This document shows, in pieces, positions 45,657 through 53,129 of a stretch of 64,000 bases of DNA. Numbering within the stretch: position 1 is the stretch's first letter; every line of letters begins with the position of its first letter. The notes beneath the pieces were generated by a model, which was given only the letters and a program-made list of their open reading frames with translations, searched no databases and was not told the DNA's origin. Origin of the DNA: a bacterium (lineage in GTDB: Bacteria > Actinomycetota > Acidimicrobiia > Spongiisociales > ZC4RG35); NCBI GenBank assembly GCA_028824015.1, contig JAPPFC010000055.1, forward strand, positions 104,506 to 168,505. Direction: 5' to 3'. The position numbers and the translations under genes are program-made.

Positions 45657-45737
45657 GGTGTGCACCCACTTTCGTGGAGTCGGGATTGTTGAATGAGTTT
45701 GCCCTTCCAGACATACTTCCATATGATGGGCGGACCC
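45657..45737. other. Convergent gap at the right edge of the island
   Basis: These 81 bases separate the helicase stop from the stop of the CcdA-like gene on the other strand. No strong terminator hairpin was found, only a 4-base-pair stem (CCAC/GTGG region near 45665-45680). Composition returns to high GC just beyond. Confidence 0.5.
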
Positions 45738-46343
45738 TCACCTCAAGACCGAGTACCCACTGACACTGGCTGACCACCGCGCCACGGTGGAGAGCAGTAT
45801 GTCGTACTGGTCCATCAATACCAGGACCCCCATAGCCGCCAAGACCGTCTTGGCCGCCAATGCCACCCACCGCCCGTCCATCCACCGGCGAATGGCAGGA
45901 ACATAGGACAGCAAGGCCATCACCGCCACCAGGGGAATCATCACCCCCACCAGGTACACGGCCAATAACAGGAGCGCCACGCCCGGCTCATCCCGCGCCT
46001 GGGTGAGTACCGTTCCCAGTTCCTCTCCCACACATGGAAACCAAGTGGCGCCTGCGAACGTCCCAAGGAGAGCCGATCCGGCCAGGCCGGCGATCCGGCG
46101 GTTCACCATCAACGCGAGCGCCAGACCCCCGATGACGAGCAGGACGGTCGCCGCCCGACCGGCCAGGAGATTGGAGATACCCGCTGCCCTGATCCAGGCC
46201 GAGAGGATGGTGAACCCGGCAAACACGCCCAGCGCCCCCATGCGGTCCTTTCTTCTCAGCACCACCAGCGCCAGGCCCACCAGCAGGACGGAGTAGGAAC
46301 AAGCTACAACGCTCGAGCGGATCCCCTCCGCGAAGAGGCTCAC
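45738..46343 (-). CDS. CcdA/DsbD-type thiol-disulfide membrane transporter-like protein
   Basis: This is a 201-residue membrane protein with about six hydrophobic segments, arranged like the CcdA family. One cysteine lies in the first segment (VVACSYSVLLVG) and one in the fourth (ATWFPCVGEELGTVL), the positions expected for the electron-passing pair. The start is GTG at 46343, overlapping the stop of the TlpA-like gene in GTGA. CcdA proteins carry reducing power from cytosolic thioredoxin to an outside thioredoxin-like partner, which fits this neighbour. Confidence 0.87.
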   Translation of the reverse strand: MSLFAEGIRSSVVACSYSVLLVGLALVVLRRKDRMGALGVFAGFTILSAWIRAAGISNLLAGRAATVLLVIGGLALALMVNRRIAGLAGSALLGTFAGATWFPCVGEELGTVLTQARDEPGVALLLLAVYLVGVMIPLVAVMALLSYVPAIRRWMDGRWVALAAKTVLAAMGVLVLMDQYDILLSTVARWSASVSGYSVLR

Positions 46344-47083
46344 ATCTCCTCCGAGAGCAGGAAAGCCACGGTCTGCTCCAACTCGCGGTACTTGCCCTCC
46401 CCGATGTGGTCGAAGCGGACCCGGCCTTCCCGGTCCAGCACGTAGGTACGGGGCCAATAGGCCGTGCCGCCCGCCTGCCACTCCCAGAAGGTCCGGCGTC
46501 TGGTGTCCAGCACCACCGGCCAGGTGACCCCCAGGTCAATCAATGCTTTCTTGATGTTGTCCACGTCTTCTTCGTACTTGAACTCCGGGGAATGGATGCC
46601 GACGATCTCCAAACCCTGATCGCGGTACTTGGCGTACATCTCCTGGGTGTAGGGGATGCGGTTCTTGCAGTTGTAGCAGCCGAAGGTCCAGAACTCCACC
46701 ACGACCACCTTGCCGCGCAACTCCTCGAGTGTCTCGACCTGCGACTGCAGCCAGCCATCGATGTCCACCAGCCGGGGGTGGACCTCTCCCAGCACCTCCG
46801 GGGTTGGGAAAGTGGTGGTGGTTGTTGTAGGAGCGGCAGTGGTGGTAGTGGGGACAGTGGTAGCCGGGACGGTCGTCGCGGCGGTTACCGCAGCAGTGTC
46901 CTGCTCTTCGGCGACCGGGGCGACGTCCTGTTCCTCGTCCGCAGCCGTGGTTGACGCCGGCGAGGCGGCGGTCGTCGCCGGCGCCGCCTCCTGAGGGTCT
47001 TCACCGACCAGCCAGGTCCACCCCAGGGCGATCACCCCCGCGGCGAGGACGGCCAGCAGAACAAGGCGCGAATCGATCCTCAT
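46340..47083 (-). CDS. Membrane-anchored TlpA/DipZ-like thioredoxin-fold protein
   Basis: This 247-residue protein has an N-terminal membrane anchor (residues about 5-25), a Thr/Ala/Pro-rich linker of roughly 75 residues with runs of threonine, and a thioredoxin domain with the active site FGCYNCKN (CxxC). The block TWPVVLDTRRRTFWEWQ and the segment YWPRTYVLDREGRVRFDH give the cis-proline region. It should act outside the membrane. The ATG at 47083 starts the anchor directly. The 4-base overlap with the CcdA-like gene marks a redox pair. QueG-like and NYN genes lie upstream on the same strand. Confidence 0.9.
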   Translation of the reverse strand: MRIDSRLVLLAVLAAGVIALGWTWLVGEDPQEAAPATTAASPASTTAADEEQDVAPVAEEQDTAAVTAATTVPATTVPTTTTAAPTTTTTTFPTPEVLGEVHPRLVDIDGWLQSQVETLEELRGKVVVVEFWTFGCYNCKNRIPYTQEMYAKYRDQGLEIVGIHSPEFKYEEDVDNIKKALIDLGVTWPVVLDTRRRTFWEWQAGGTAYWPRTYVLDREGRVRFDHIGEGKYRELEQTVAFLLSEEM

Positions 47084-47138
47084 CACCGCAGAAACTAGCG
47101 AGACCTGAGCGCCAACTCTCCTCCGAAACAACCCCTGT

Positions 47139-48254
47139 TCACGGGTCCAGGCCTGCCAGGGCCATTTCCTCCCTTACCTCGGGGGATCTTTCCCGAGAAG
47201 CAGCGTGGCGGATGAACATCTCCGCTCGGCGCGTGGACAGCCTCACTCCCAAGCGATGGACCGCCCACACCGCATGCAGTCGAAGCATCCAGTCGGGACT
47301 GCCCAGATAGCCGGCGACAAGATCGAGGTGTTCTGCCGTCCCGGTGTTGCCCAGGGCCACCAGCGCGTTGCGGCGCAGCACGCGGGGTCGGCGGGAGGGG
47401 AGATAGAAGTGCCCGAACCGGTTGATCAGATCCCGATCCGGGGTCCGCAGGAGCTCCACCAGGTCCACCGATCCCCGGTGGGAAGCAGCTCGATCCAGCA
47501 GACGAGAGCCGGGCGGGCAGGCCGTCAGACACTCGTCACACCCGTACAGGCGGTCCTCCAGAAAGGGGCGCAGATCGCGGGGTATGACTCCCGGACTCTG
47601 AGCCAGCGCCGCCAGGCACAGCCGGGCATCCAGTACGCCGGGCGCCACCAGGGCCCCGGTCGGGCAGGCGGGAAGGCATGCCGTGCAACTCCCGCAGTTC
47701 CGCTCCATCAGCCCCGAGACCGGCAATGGGGCGTCGGTGACTACCGATCCGATCAGAAACCAGGGTCCCACTCCCGGCGCCAGGACCATGGTGCTCTTGC
47801 CCCACCACCCCACGCCGGCTCTCACCGCCGCCGCGCGGTCCACCAGGCGCGAATCGTCAACCAGCACCTCGGAGAGGAACCCGGCCTCCCCCAGTTCGAG
47901 GGCCAGTCTCTCCAGGCCCGACCGGAGGGGCTGGTAGGCGTCGGTGACCGCGAAACGGGCTACCCGCCCCCGACCGGGCAGGACCGCGCCCGGATCGCCT
48001 GCATCGGGAAGGTAGGACCGGATCCCCACCACCAGTCGTTCTGCCCAGGGGAAAGAACGGCGGATGTCGGTGGAGACGTCCGGGTCGGTGAAGGTGAAAC
48101 CCAGCCGCGCCGACATCCCCGCGGCTTTGCGGGAACGGATGGTGATCCGGGTCGAGGAGAAGGGGTCGGCGGTGCAAACCCCGACCCGGTCCAGTCCTGC
48201 CTCGGCGGCCAGGGCGATCAGACGGGCCGTCAGACCGGCGAGTTCGCCATCCAC
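47139..48254 (-). CDS. Epoxyqueuosine reductase QueG-like iron-sulfur protein
   Basis: This is a 371-residue protein similar to the cobalamin-dependent epoxyqueuosine reductase QueG. It has GVGWWGKSTMVLAPGVGPW, the ferredoxin motifs CGSCTACLPACPTGAL and CDECLTACPPGSR, SPGVIPRDLRPFLEDRLYG, and a C-terminal helical (HEAT-like) tail around RRNALVALGNTGTAEH. The rest of the queuosine pathway is not in the window, so an orphan tRNA or related role is possible. The start is GTG at 48254, giving a 25-base overlap with the upstream NYN gene. Confidence 0.87.
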   Translation of the reverse strand: MDGELAGLTARLIALAAEAGLDRVGVCTADPFSSTRITIRSRKAAGMSARLGFTFTDPDVSTDIRRSFPWAERLVVGIRSYLPDAGDPGAVLPGRGRVARFAVTDAYQPLRSGLERLALELGEAGFLSEVLVDDSRLVDRAAAVRAGVGWWGKSTMVLAPGVGPWFLIGSVVTDAPLPVSGLMERNCGSCTACLPACPTGALVAPGVLDARLCLAALAQSPGVIPRDLRPFLEDRLYGCDECLTACPPGSRLLDRAASHRGSVDLVELLRTPDRDLINRFGHFYLPSRRPRVLRRNALVALGNTGTAEHLDLVAGYLGSPDWMLRLHAVWAVHRLGVRLSTRRAEMFIRHAASRERSPEVREEMALAGLDP

Positions 48255-49486
48255 TCCGCCAACGCCTCCGAAGCCAGAATGAGCGCACCGTACGTCCGGC
48301 ACCGTTCCGCCAGACCGTTGTCGCTGGTTATCACCGCCACCCGCTCCCCGGCCCGACCGGCGGCTTCCCTGGCGATGGCGTCATCGGCGTCCTCCACATA
48401 GAAACCGGTGAGGCGCCGGCTTTTGAATCGGTTGTCCCAGTCGGGGTCCAGCCCGCTCACATGCCGGGAGTCCAGGTAGAAGAGCACCTGGTGGCGGCCG
48501 ACCGAGTACTCGGCCAGATTGTCCAGTTTGTTGGTGATGAACCCGATCGTCCGCAAGTCCGGTTTGCCGGGGATGAGCCGGTGAGAGTTCCAGTAGTGGG
48601 CGGCGTTCCACCCGTCCACCACCAGGATGAGCCGGGGAGCCTCGTAATAGATCCACTGCAACGCCCCGGGAGACTTGGGATCCAATCCCGGTGGAAGCTC
48701 AAGCAGCGGGGGGCGGAACTCGTCCTGGTCTGACAGGGAATCCGCGCCCACCTCCCAGTAGCTCACCATCTGATCCAGCATCCGAGCCGCTTCCAGGGGA
48801 TCCCGGCTGAATCCGACCTCCGCTCCGGAGCCGACGCTCGACCGAGCAGGGATTTGCTTCGTCTTCAAGCTGTATCGCTTACGCAGTTCCTCGTATCGAC
48901 GGTCGGCCTCGGTCAGTTCATCCCAGGCTGCATTGGTCTCCCTCTCCCATCTGGCTGACTTTCTGCTCTCTTCTGAGACCTGTCTCTCCAGTTGGCAGTT
49001 TCGCTCTCTGGCGCGGCTCAGGTCCCTTCTCAACTGATTGGTGCGCTGTCGAGTGCTCTTCTCAGCCAACCGCCGCTGTTCAGCCAACTGGTTCTTGAGC
49101 GATCTCAACTCCGACTGAGCCTCCTCAAGGCTCGCCCTGAGCCCGTCGGCGTCCATTCGGGCCTCCCGCCGCTCGATCTCGGCCAGATGGCCTCGGGCAC
49201 GGAACTCCCACCCCTCCGACCTCTCCAGAAACAGGACCGAGGCGGCGGTGCGGGGGTCGGTGCTGTTCTCTCTTGCAGCGTCCCAACCACTGAGGGTGGT
49301 TTCGCGAAAGTCCGGATCTCTGTCGAGTTCCCGGTAAATGGTCTGGGCCTCGATGGGCGTAAGCCTCCGCGACGAAGAACTGCGGGTCCTGCGGAGAGTG
49401 TGAGGAACCTCGTCAGGTCGCATCGCTCTTATAACCCTTCGAGCCTCCTCCAAAGCCAACCGGAAGTCTTCAGGCCGAAATTTCAT
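48230..49486 (-). CDS. Coiled-coil protein with C-terminal NYN (PIN-like) nuclease domain
   Basis: This is a 418-residue protein. Residues about 105-215 are a charged coiled coil with many Arg, Glu and Gln. Residues about 285-418 are a NYN/YacP-type PIN-like domain: LILVVDGWNAAHYW with the first aspartate, YVEDADDAIAREAA with further acids and VITSDNGLAERC with the last. These acids would bind metal for RNA cleavage. The N-terminal part has no clear family. The start is the ATG at 49486. The stop overlaps the QueG-like gene, so the two are coupled. A role in RNA turnover or tRNA-related cleavage is inference. Confidence 0.83.
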   Translation of the reverse strand: MKFRPEDFRLALEEARRVIRAMRPDEVPHTLRRTRSSSSRRLTPIEAQTIYRELDRDPDFRETTLSGWDAARENSTDPRTAASVLFLERSEGWEFRARGHLAEIERREARMDADGLRASLEEAQSELRSLKNQLAEQRRLAEKSTRQRTNQLRRDLSRARERNCQLERQVSEESRKSARWERETNAAWDELTEADRRYEELRKRYSLKTKQIPARSSVGSGAEVGFSRDPLEAARMLDQMVSYWEVGADSLSDQDEFRPPLLELPPGLDPKSPGALQWIYYEAPRLILVVDGWNAAHYWNSHRLIPGKPDLRTIGFITNKLDNLAEYSVGRHQVLFYLDSRHVSGLDPDWDNRFKSRRLTGFYVEDADDAIAREAAGRAGERVAVITSDNGLAERCRTYGALILASEALAEWMANSPV

Positions 49487-49575
49487 TGATCAACGGGCTT
49501 CCTTCATGCTCCTTAAAGATAAGGCCGCGGCCGCTGCTAGCACTTCCGCAGTGGTCGAAGGAGCATCAATTCCCC

Positions 49576-49658
49576 CTATTCGAGTTGCAAGGTTGCGAAC
49601 GAGAGACCATAATGTCCAATCAATGAGAAATATCCACCTGTTGCTGGTACTCGAATAG
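49576..49658 (+). promoter_or_regulatory. Inverted repeat enclosing the ilvB leader peptide
   Basis: CTATTCGAGT at 49576-49585 is the exact reverse complement of ACTCGAATAG at 49649-49658, whose last three bases are the leader stop codon. In RNA the two arms could pair around the leader reading frame. The 3' arm also overlaps the start of the next hairpin, so translation of the leader could decide which structure forms. The pairing is seen; the switching role is inference. Confidence 0.55.
49623..49658 (+). CDS. ilvB leader peptide (attenuator)
   Basis: The frame ATG to TAG encodes MRNIHLLLVLE, 11 residues of which six are Ile, Leu or Val: one Ile, four Leu and one Val. It lies 83 bases before ilvB on the same strand, followed directly by two hairpins. 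This is the classical pattern of ribosome-mediated attenuation: shortage of charged branched-chain tRNAs stalls the ribosome on these codons and prevents termination. The ribosome site is weak (GAGAG about 18 bases upstream); an in-frame TTG at 49593 with AAGG before it would lengthen the peptide by 10 residues. Confidence 0.78.
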   Translation: MRNIHLLLVLE

Positions 49659-49685
49659 CGTACGCGCAAAGACCGCGTGTGCGCT
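49657..49685 (+). promoter_or_regulatory. Pause/antiterminator-type hairpin of the ilvB leader
   Basis: AGCGTACGCG (49657-49666) pairs with CGTGTGCGCT (49676-49685) over 10 positions, two of them G-U, around a 9-base loop. It begins inside the leader stop codon region, so a ribosome at the stop would cover its 5' arm. Confidence 0.6.
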
Positions 49686-49686
49686 G

Positions 49687-49720
49687 AATCCCTCCCCCAA
49701 AAGGAGGGATTTCTCTTTAT
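49687..49720 (+). terminator. Intrinsic terminator (attenuator) before ilvB
   Basis: AATCCCTCC (49687-49695) and GGAGGGATT (49703-49711) form a perfect 9-base-pair stem with loop CCCAAAA, followed by the T-rich run TCTCTTTAT. It lies between the leader peptide and ilvB, where an attenuator is expected, and ends 21 bases before the ilvB start. Confidence 0.82.
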
Positions 49721-49741
49721 AAGCCTCACGAAAGCCACACC

Positions 49742-51445
49742 ATGACAACCATCACCGGATCGCATTCGGTCATCTCCTCGCTGGAGCACGAGGGCGTCGA
49801 TCTGATATTCGGCATTCCCGGTGGAGCAATCCTCCCCGCTTACGACCCTCTTTACTCCAGCCCTATCCGCCACATCCTGGCCCGCCACGAACAAGGCGCC
49901 GGCCACATGGCAGCCGGTTACGCGTGGGCCACCGGGCGCGTGGGCGTGTGCGTAGCCACATCGGGACCGGGGGCGACCAACTTGGTGACTCCCCTGGCGG
50001 ACGCCCTGATGGACTCCGTGCCCATGGTCGCCATCACCGGCCAGGTCCCCACCCACGCGGTCGGCAACGACGCCTTCCAGGAGGCTTACACGGTCGGGAT
50101 CACCATGCCTGCCACCAAACACAACTACTTCGTCACCGATCCCGATGAGATCCCAACGGTCATCCACCAAGCCTTTCACCTTGCCTCCTCCGGTCGGCCG
50201 GGGCCGGTGTTGATCGATCTGCCCAAGGATGTGCTGAATCAGGAGACCGAGTGGCATCCACCCCAGGACCTGGAACTTCCCGGCTACAAACCCACCTTGG
50301 ACGGCCATCCGCGGCGGGTGAAGGAGGCCGTCGAGATGCTGGCGGCCAGCCGGCGACCGGTGCTGTACGTGGGGGGAGGCATCATCAAGTCGGAGGCCTC
50401 CGAGGCGCTGACCCGGTTCGCGGAGATCTCCAATATCCCGGTGGTGACCACCCTGATGGGAAGGGGCGCCATCCCCGACAGCCATCCGCTGTGTCTGGGG
50501 ATGCCGGGGATGCATGGCAACTACACAGCCATCACCTCCATGCAGAAGTGCGACGTTCTGGCCGCCTTCGGGGTCCGCTTCGATGACCGGGTGACCGGCG
50601 ATCCCGACCACTTCGCGGTCGACGCCAAAATCATCCACGCCGACATCGACCCGGCCGAGATAGGAAAGGTGCGAGCCCCGGACGTACCGATCGTGGCAGA
50701 TGCCCGCCGGGTGCTGACCCAGATGATCAAAGCCTGGGGGGACCGCCCTCCGGTGGCCAATCAGGAGTGGCTGGACACCCTCAGGGAATGGCAGACCGAG
50801 TATCCGCTCTCCTACGACCAGCAACCGGACGGCCCGATCAAGCCCCAGTTCGTAATAGAGGAGTTGGCCAGGGTGACCGGAGGGGACGCCATCCTGGTGG
50901 CGGGAGTGGGCCAACATCAGATGTGGGCTTCGCAATTCTGGGGTTTCGATCAGCCGCGGCGCTGGATCAACTCCGGGGGCCTGGGAACCATGGGTTTCGC
51001 CGTGCCGGCAGCGATCGGCGCCAAGGCGGGGATGCCGGACGAACTCGTCTATGCAGTGGACGGAGACGGGTGCTTTCAGATGACCTTCCAGGAATTGATC
51101 GCCGCCGCCGCCCACCAGATCCCCGTCAAGGTGGCTGTCTTCAACAACGGCGCCCACGGCATGGTCAAGCAGTGGCAGAAGCTCTTCTACGGGGGACGGC
51201 TCTCGGCAAGCCTGCTCAATTCCGAGGTCGTGGACTACGTGAAACTGGCTGAGGGAATGGGCTGCATCGGGTTGAGGGCGGAGGCGCCGGAGGAAGTGGG
51301 CCCCATCCTCGAGAAGTCCCTGACCATCGACGACCGCCCGGTGGTGGTGGAGATGGTGGTCGACCCCGACGAGATGGTGTTCCCGATGGTCCCAGCCGGA
51401 GGCTCCAACGACAACGTGATCCTGGGACCGGAGCGGGGGGACTGA
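49742..51445 (+). CDS. ilvB: Acetolactate synthase large subunit
   Basis: This 567-residue TPP enzyme joins two pyruvates, or pyruvate and 2-oxobutyrate, in the first common step to branched-chain amino acids. The catalytic glutamate is in HEQGAGHMAAGYA, the FAD-binding middle domain includes GMPGMHGNYTA, and the TPP-magnesium motif is VDGDGCFQMTFQELIAAA. The start is the ATG at 49742. It is the first gene of ilvB-ilvN-ilvC-leuA-leuB and stands behind the leader attenuator, so its expression should fall when Ile, Leu and Val are plentiful. Confidence 0.97.
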   Translation: MTTITGSHSVISSLEHEGVDLIFGIPGGAILPAYDPLYSSPIRHILARHEQGAGHMAAGYAWATGRVGVCVATSGPGATNLVTPLADALMDSVPMVAITGQVPTHAVGNDAFQEAYTVGITMPATKHNYFVTDPDEIPTVIHQAFHLASSGRPGPVLIDLPKDVLNQETEWHPPQDLELPGYKPTLDGHPRRVKEAVEMLAASRRPVLYVGGGIIKSEASEALTRFAEISNIPVVTTLMGRGAIPDSHPLCLGMPGMHGNYTAITSMQKCDVLAAFGVRFDDRVTGDPDHFAVDAKIIHADIDPAEIGKVRAPDVPIVADARRVLTQMIKAWGDRPPVANQEWLDTLREWQTEYPLSYDQQPDGPIKPQFVIEELARVTGGDAILVAGVGQHQMWASQFWGFDQPRRWINSGGLGTMGFAVPAAIGAKAGMPDELVYAVDGDGCFQMTFQELIAAAAHQIPVKVAVFNNGAHGMVKQWQKLFYGGRLSASLLNSEVVDYVKLAEGMGCIGLRAEAPEEVGPILEKSLTIDDRPVVVEMVVDPDEMVFPMVPAGGSNDNVILGPERGD

Positions 51446-51447
51446 CA

Positions 51448-51972
51448 GTGAGAACACTTTCACATCCTCCCCGCCATACGTTGAGCCTGGTTGTTGAGAA
51501 TCGCCCCGGAGTGTTGGCCCGGGTGTCCTCCTGCCTGGCCCGCCGAGGGTTCAACATCCATTCGCTGGCCGTGGGTCCAACCATCGATCCGGGCCTCTCC
51601 CGCATTACTGTGGTCGTGGAGTCCGAGAACATCGAACAGGTGAAAAAGCAGCTCCACAAGCTGATCAATGTGATCAGGATTTTCGAACTCGAGCCGTCCA
51701 TGGCCGTGGAGCGAGAGACCATGCTGATCCGTGTTGCGGTCACCGGTACCGCTCGTACCGAGGCAATCGAGGTAGCCAATATCTTCAAAGCGACCGTGGT
51801 GGACGTGGGCTACAGCAGTCTCACCTTCGAAGTAACGGGTCGACCTGCGAAACTGAACGACCTCATCGAGTTGCTGCGACCGTTCGGTGTGGTGGAACTG
51901 GTCAAGTCGGGGCGGATTGCCATCGGGCGGGCCGCCAAGAGCAAGCCCTCCCGGATGAGGGCGGTGGGATAG
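51448..51972 (+). CDS. ilvN: Acetolactate synthase small (regulatory) subunit
   Basis: This 174-residue protein has an N-terminal ACT domain (HTLSLVVENRPGVLARVSSC) that binds valine for feedback inhibition, and the C-terminal ALS small-subunit domain with VDVGYSSLTFEVTGRPAKLN. The start is GTG at 51448, 2 bases after the ilvB stop, so translation is closely coupled. Confidence 0.97.
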   Translation: MRTLSHPPRHTLSLVVENRPGVLARVSSCLARRGFNIHSLAVGPTIDPGLSRITVVVESENIEQVKKQLHKLINVIRIFELEPSMAVERETMLIRVAVTGTARTEAIEVANIFKATVVDVGYSSLTFEVTGRPAKLNDLIELLRPFGVVELVKSGRIAIGRAAKSKPSRMRAVG

Positions 51973-51987
51973 GCGGTGAGAGCATAA

Positions 51988-52992
51988 ATGGCCGAGATCT
52001 TCTATGACAAGGACGCGGATCCCGAGGTAATCAAGGGCCGCAAGGTAGCCGTTATCGGTTATGGGAGCCAGGGCCACGCCCACGCTCTCAACCTGTCCGA
52101 GTCCGGAGTGGAAGTGGTGGTTGGCCTCCGACCGGATTCGGCCCGGCGCACCCAGGTCCTGGACGACGGGCTGGCGGTGATGGATCCCCCCGACGCCGCC
52201 GAGTGGGCCGACGTCGTCACGATGCTGGTCCCGGACCAACTCATGGCGGACTTCTACAACGCCCGGATCGCCGACCGGATGGAGCCCGGCAACGCCTTGC
52301 TGTTCGCCCACGGTTTCAACATCCACTTCGGGGAGATAACGCCCGCCGCCGACCTCGATGTGCTGATGGTCGCGCCCAAGGGCCCCGGTCATCTGGTGCG
52401 GCGCACCTACACGGAGGGGTCCGGGGTTCCCTGCCTGCTTGCCATCCACCAGGACGCCACCGGGTCCGCATTCGAGTTGGGTATGTCCTATTCCTGGGGA
52501 ATAGGCGGGGCCCGGGCCGGCGTGCTGCAGACCACCTTCCGGGAGGAGACCGAGACCGATCTCTTCGGCGAGCAGGTAATCCTGTGCGGCGGCGTCTCCC
52601 AGTTGATCAAAGCCTCCTACGAAACGCTGGTGGAGGCGGGTTACGAACCCGAGTCCGCTTACTTCGAGACCCTTCACGAGTTGAAGCTGATCGTGGATCT
52701 CCTTTACGAGGGAGGGCTGTCCTGGATGCGCTACTCGGTCTCGGACACCGCCGAATATGGCGACTACACCCGGGGGGCGCGGATTATCACCGAGGAGAGC
52801 CGCGCCGAGATGAAGAGGGTGCTGGCGGAGATACAATCCGGCGCCTTTGCCCGCGAGTGGATGGCCCAGGCCCGGGAAGGAGCCCCCTACCTCCTGGAGC
52901 AGCGAGCCGCAAACCAGTCCCATCCCATCGAACAGGTGGGACGGGAACTCCGTCAAATGATGCCCTTCCTCGATCCCAAGGCCCCCGAGTGA
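51988..52992 (+). CDS. ilvC: Ketol-acid reductoisomerase
   Basis: This 334-residue class I enzyme isomerises and reduces acetohydroxy acids with NADPH. The nucleotide-binding motif is [17 protein letters not shown] near residue 25, followed by VVVGLRPDS where the serine is part of the 2'-phosphate site. The metal-binding acids are in [12 protein letters not shown] and the C-terminal SDTAEYGDY block. It lies 15 bases after ilvN. Confidence 0.97.
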   Translation: MAEIFYDKDADPEVIKGRKVAVIGYGSQGHAHALNLSESGVEVVVGLRPDSARRTQVLDDGLAVMDPPDAAEWADVVTMLVPDQLMADFYNARIADRMEPGNALLFAHGFNIHFGEITPAADLDVLMVAPKGPGHLVRRTYTEGSGVPCLLAIHQDATGSAFELGMSYSWGIGGARAGVLQTTFREETETDLFGEQVILCGGVSQLIKASYETLVEAGYEPESAYFETLHELKLIVDLLYEGGLSWMRYSVSDTAEYGDYTRGARIITEESRAEMKRVLAEIQSGAFAREWMAQAREGAPYLLEQRAANQSHPIEQVGRELRQMMPFLDPKAPE

Positions 52993-53096
52993 ATCACGCC
53001 GGGGCACTGACATTGGACAGAACGCCCGTCCAGGGTTGTCTGGCGCTGACTCGGCCGGGCGGCGGCCTTCGCCGGCTCGGCCTTCACACCCTCTAG
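52989..53096 (+). CDS. Possible leucine-rich leader peptide before leuA
   Basis: A GTG overlapping the ilvC stop opens a 35-codon frame with 8 leucine codons, ending with LRRLGLHTL 33 bases before leuA. A GC-rich imperfect hairpin lies inside it, around 53055-53085. Leucine-dependent attenuation of leuA is known in some actinobacteria, but here the Leu codons are not consecutive and there is no T run, so this is a weak candidate. Confidence 0.22.
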   Translation: MNHAGALTLDRTPVQGCLALTRPGGGLRRLGLHTL

Positions 53097-53129
53097 AGCT
53101 CAGCCCTCGACCCAAACCAGGAGCCCTCC

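Noticed and set aside
37098..45737. Prophage or integrative element
   Set aside because: No integrase, terminase, capsid, tRNA or flanking repeat is visible; only the two large genes are present.
49490..51463. A 657-codon open frame antisense to ilvB and ilvN
   Set aside because: It is fully covered by genes with clear TPP and ACT motifs, and its translation is low-complexity His/Gly/Arg-rich text typical of high-GC antisense frames.
53055..53085. GC-rich hairpin before leuA as a strong terminator
   Set aside because: The stem is interrupted and has no T run; it is kept only as weak support for a leader element.
51460..53115. A 551-codon antisense frame over ilvN and ilvC
   Set aside because: It is explained as a shadow of strongly coding sequence on the other strand.
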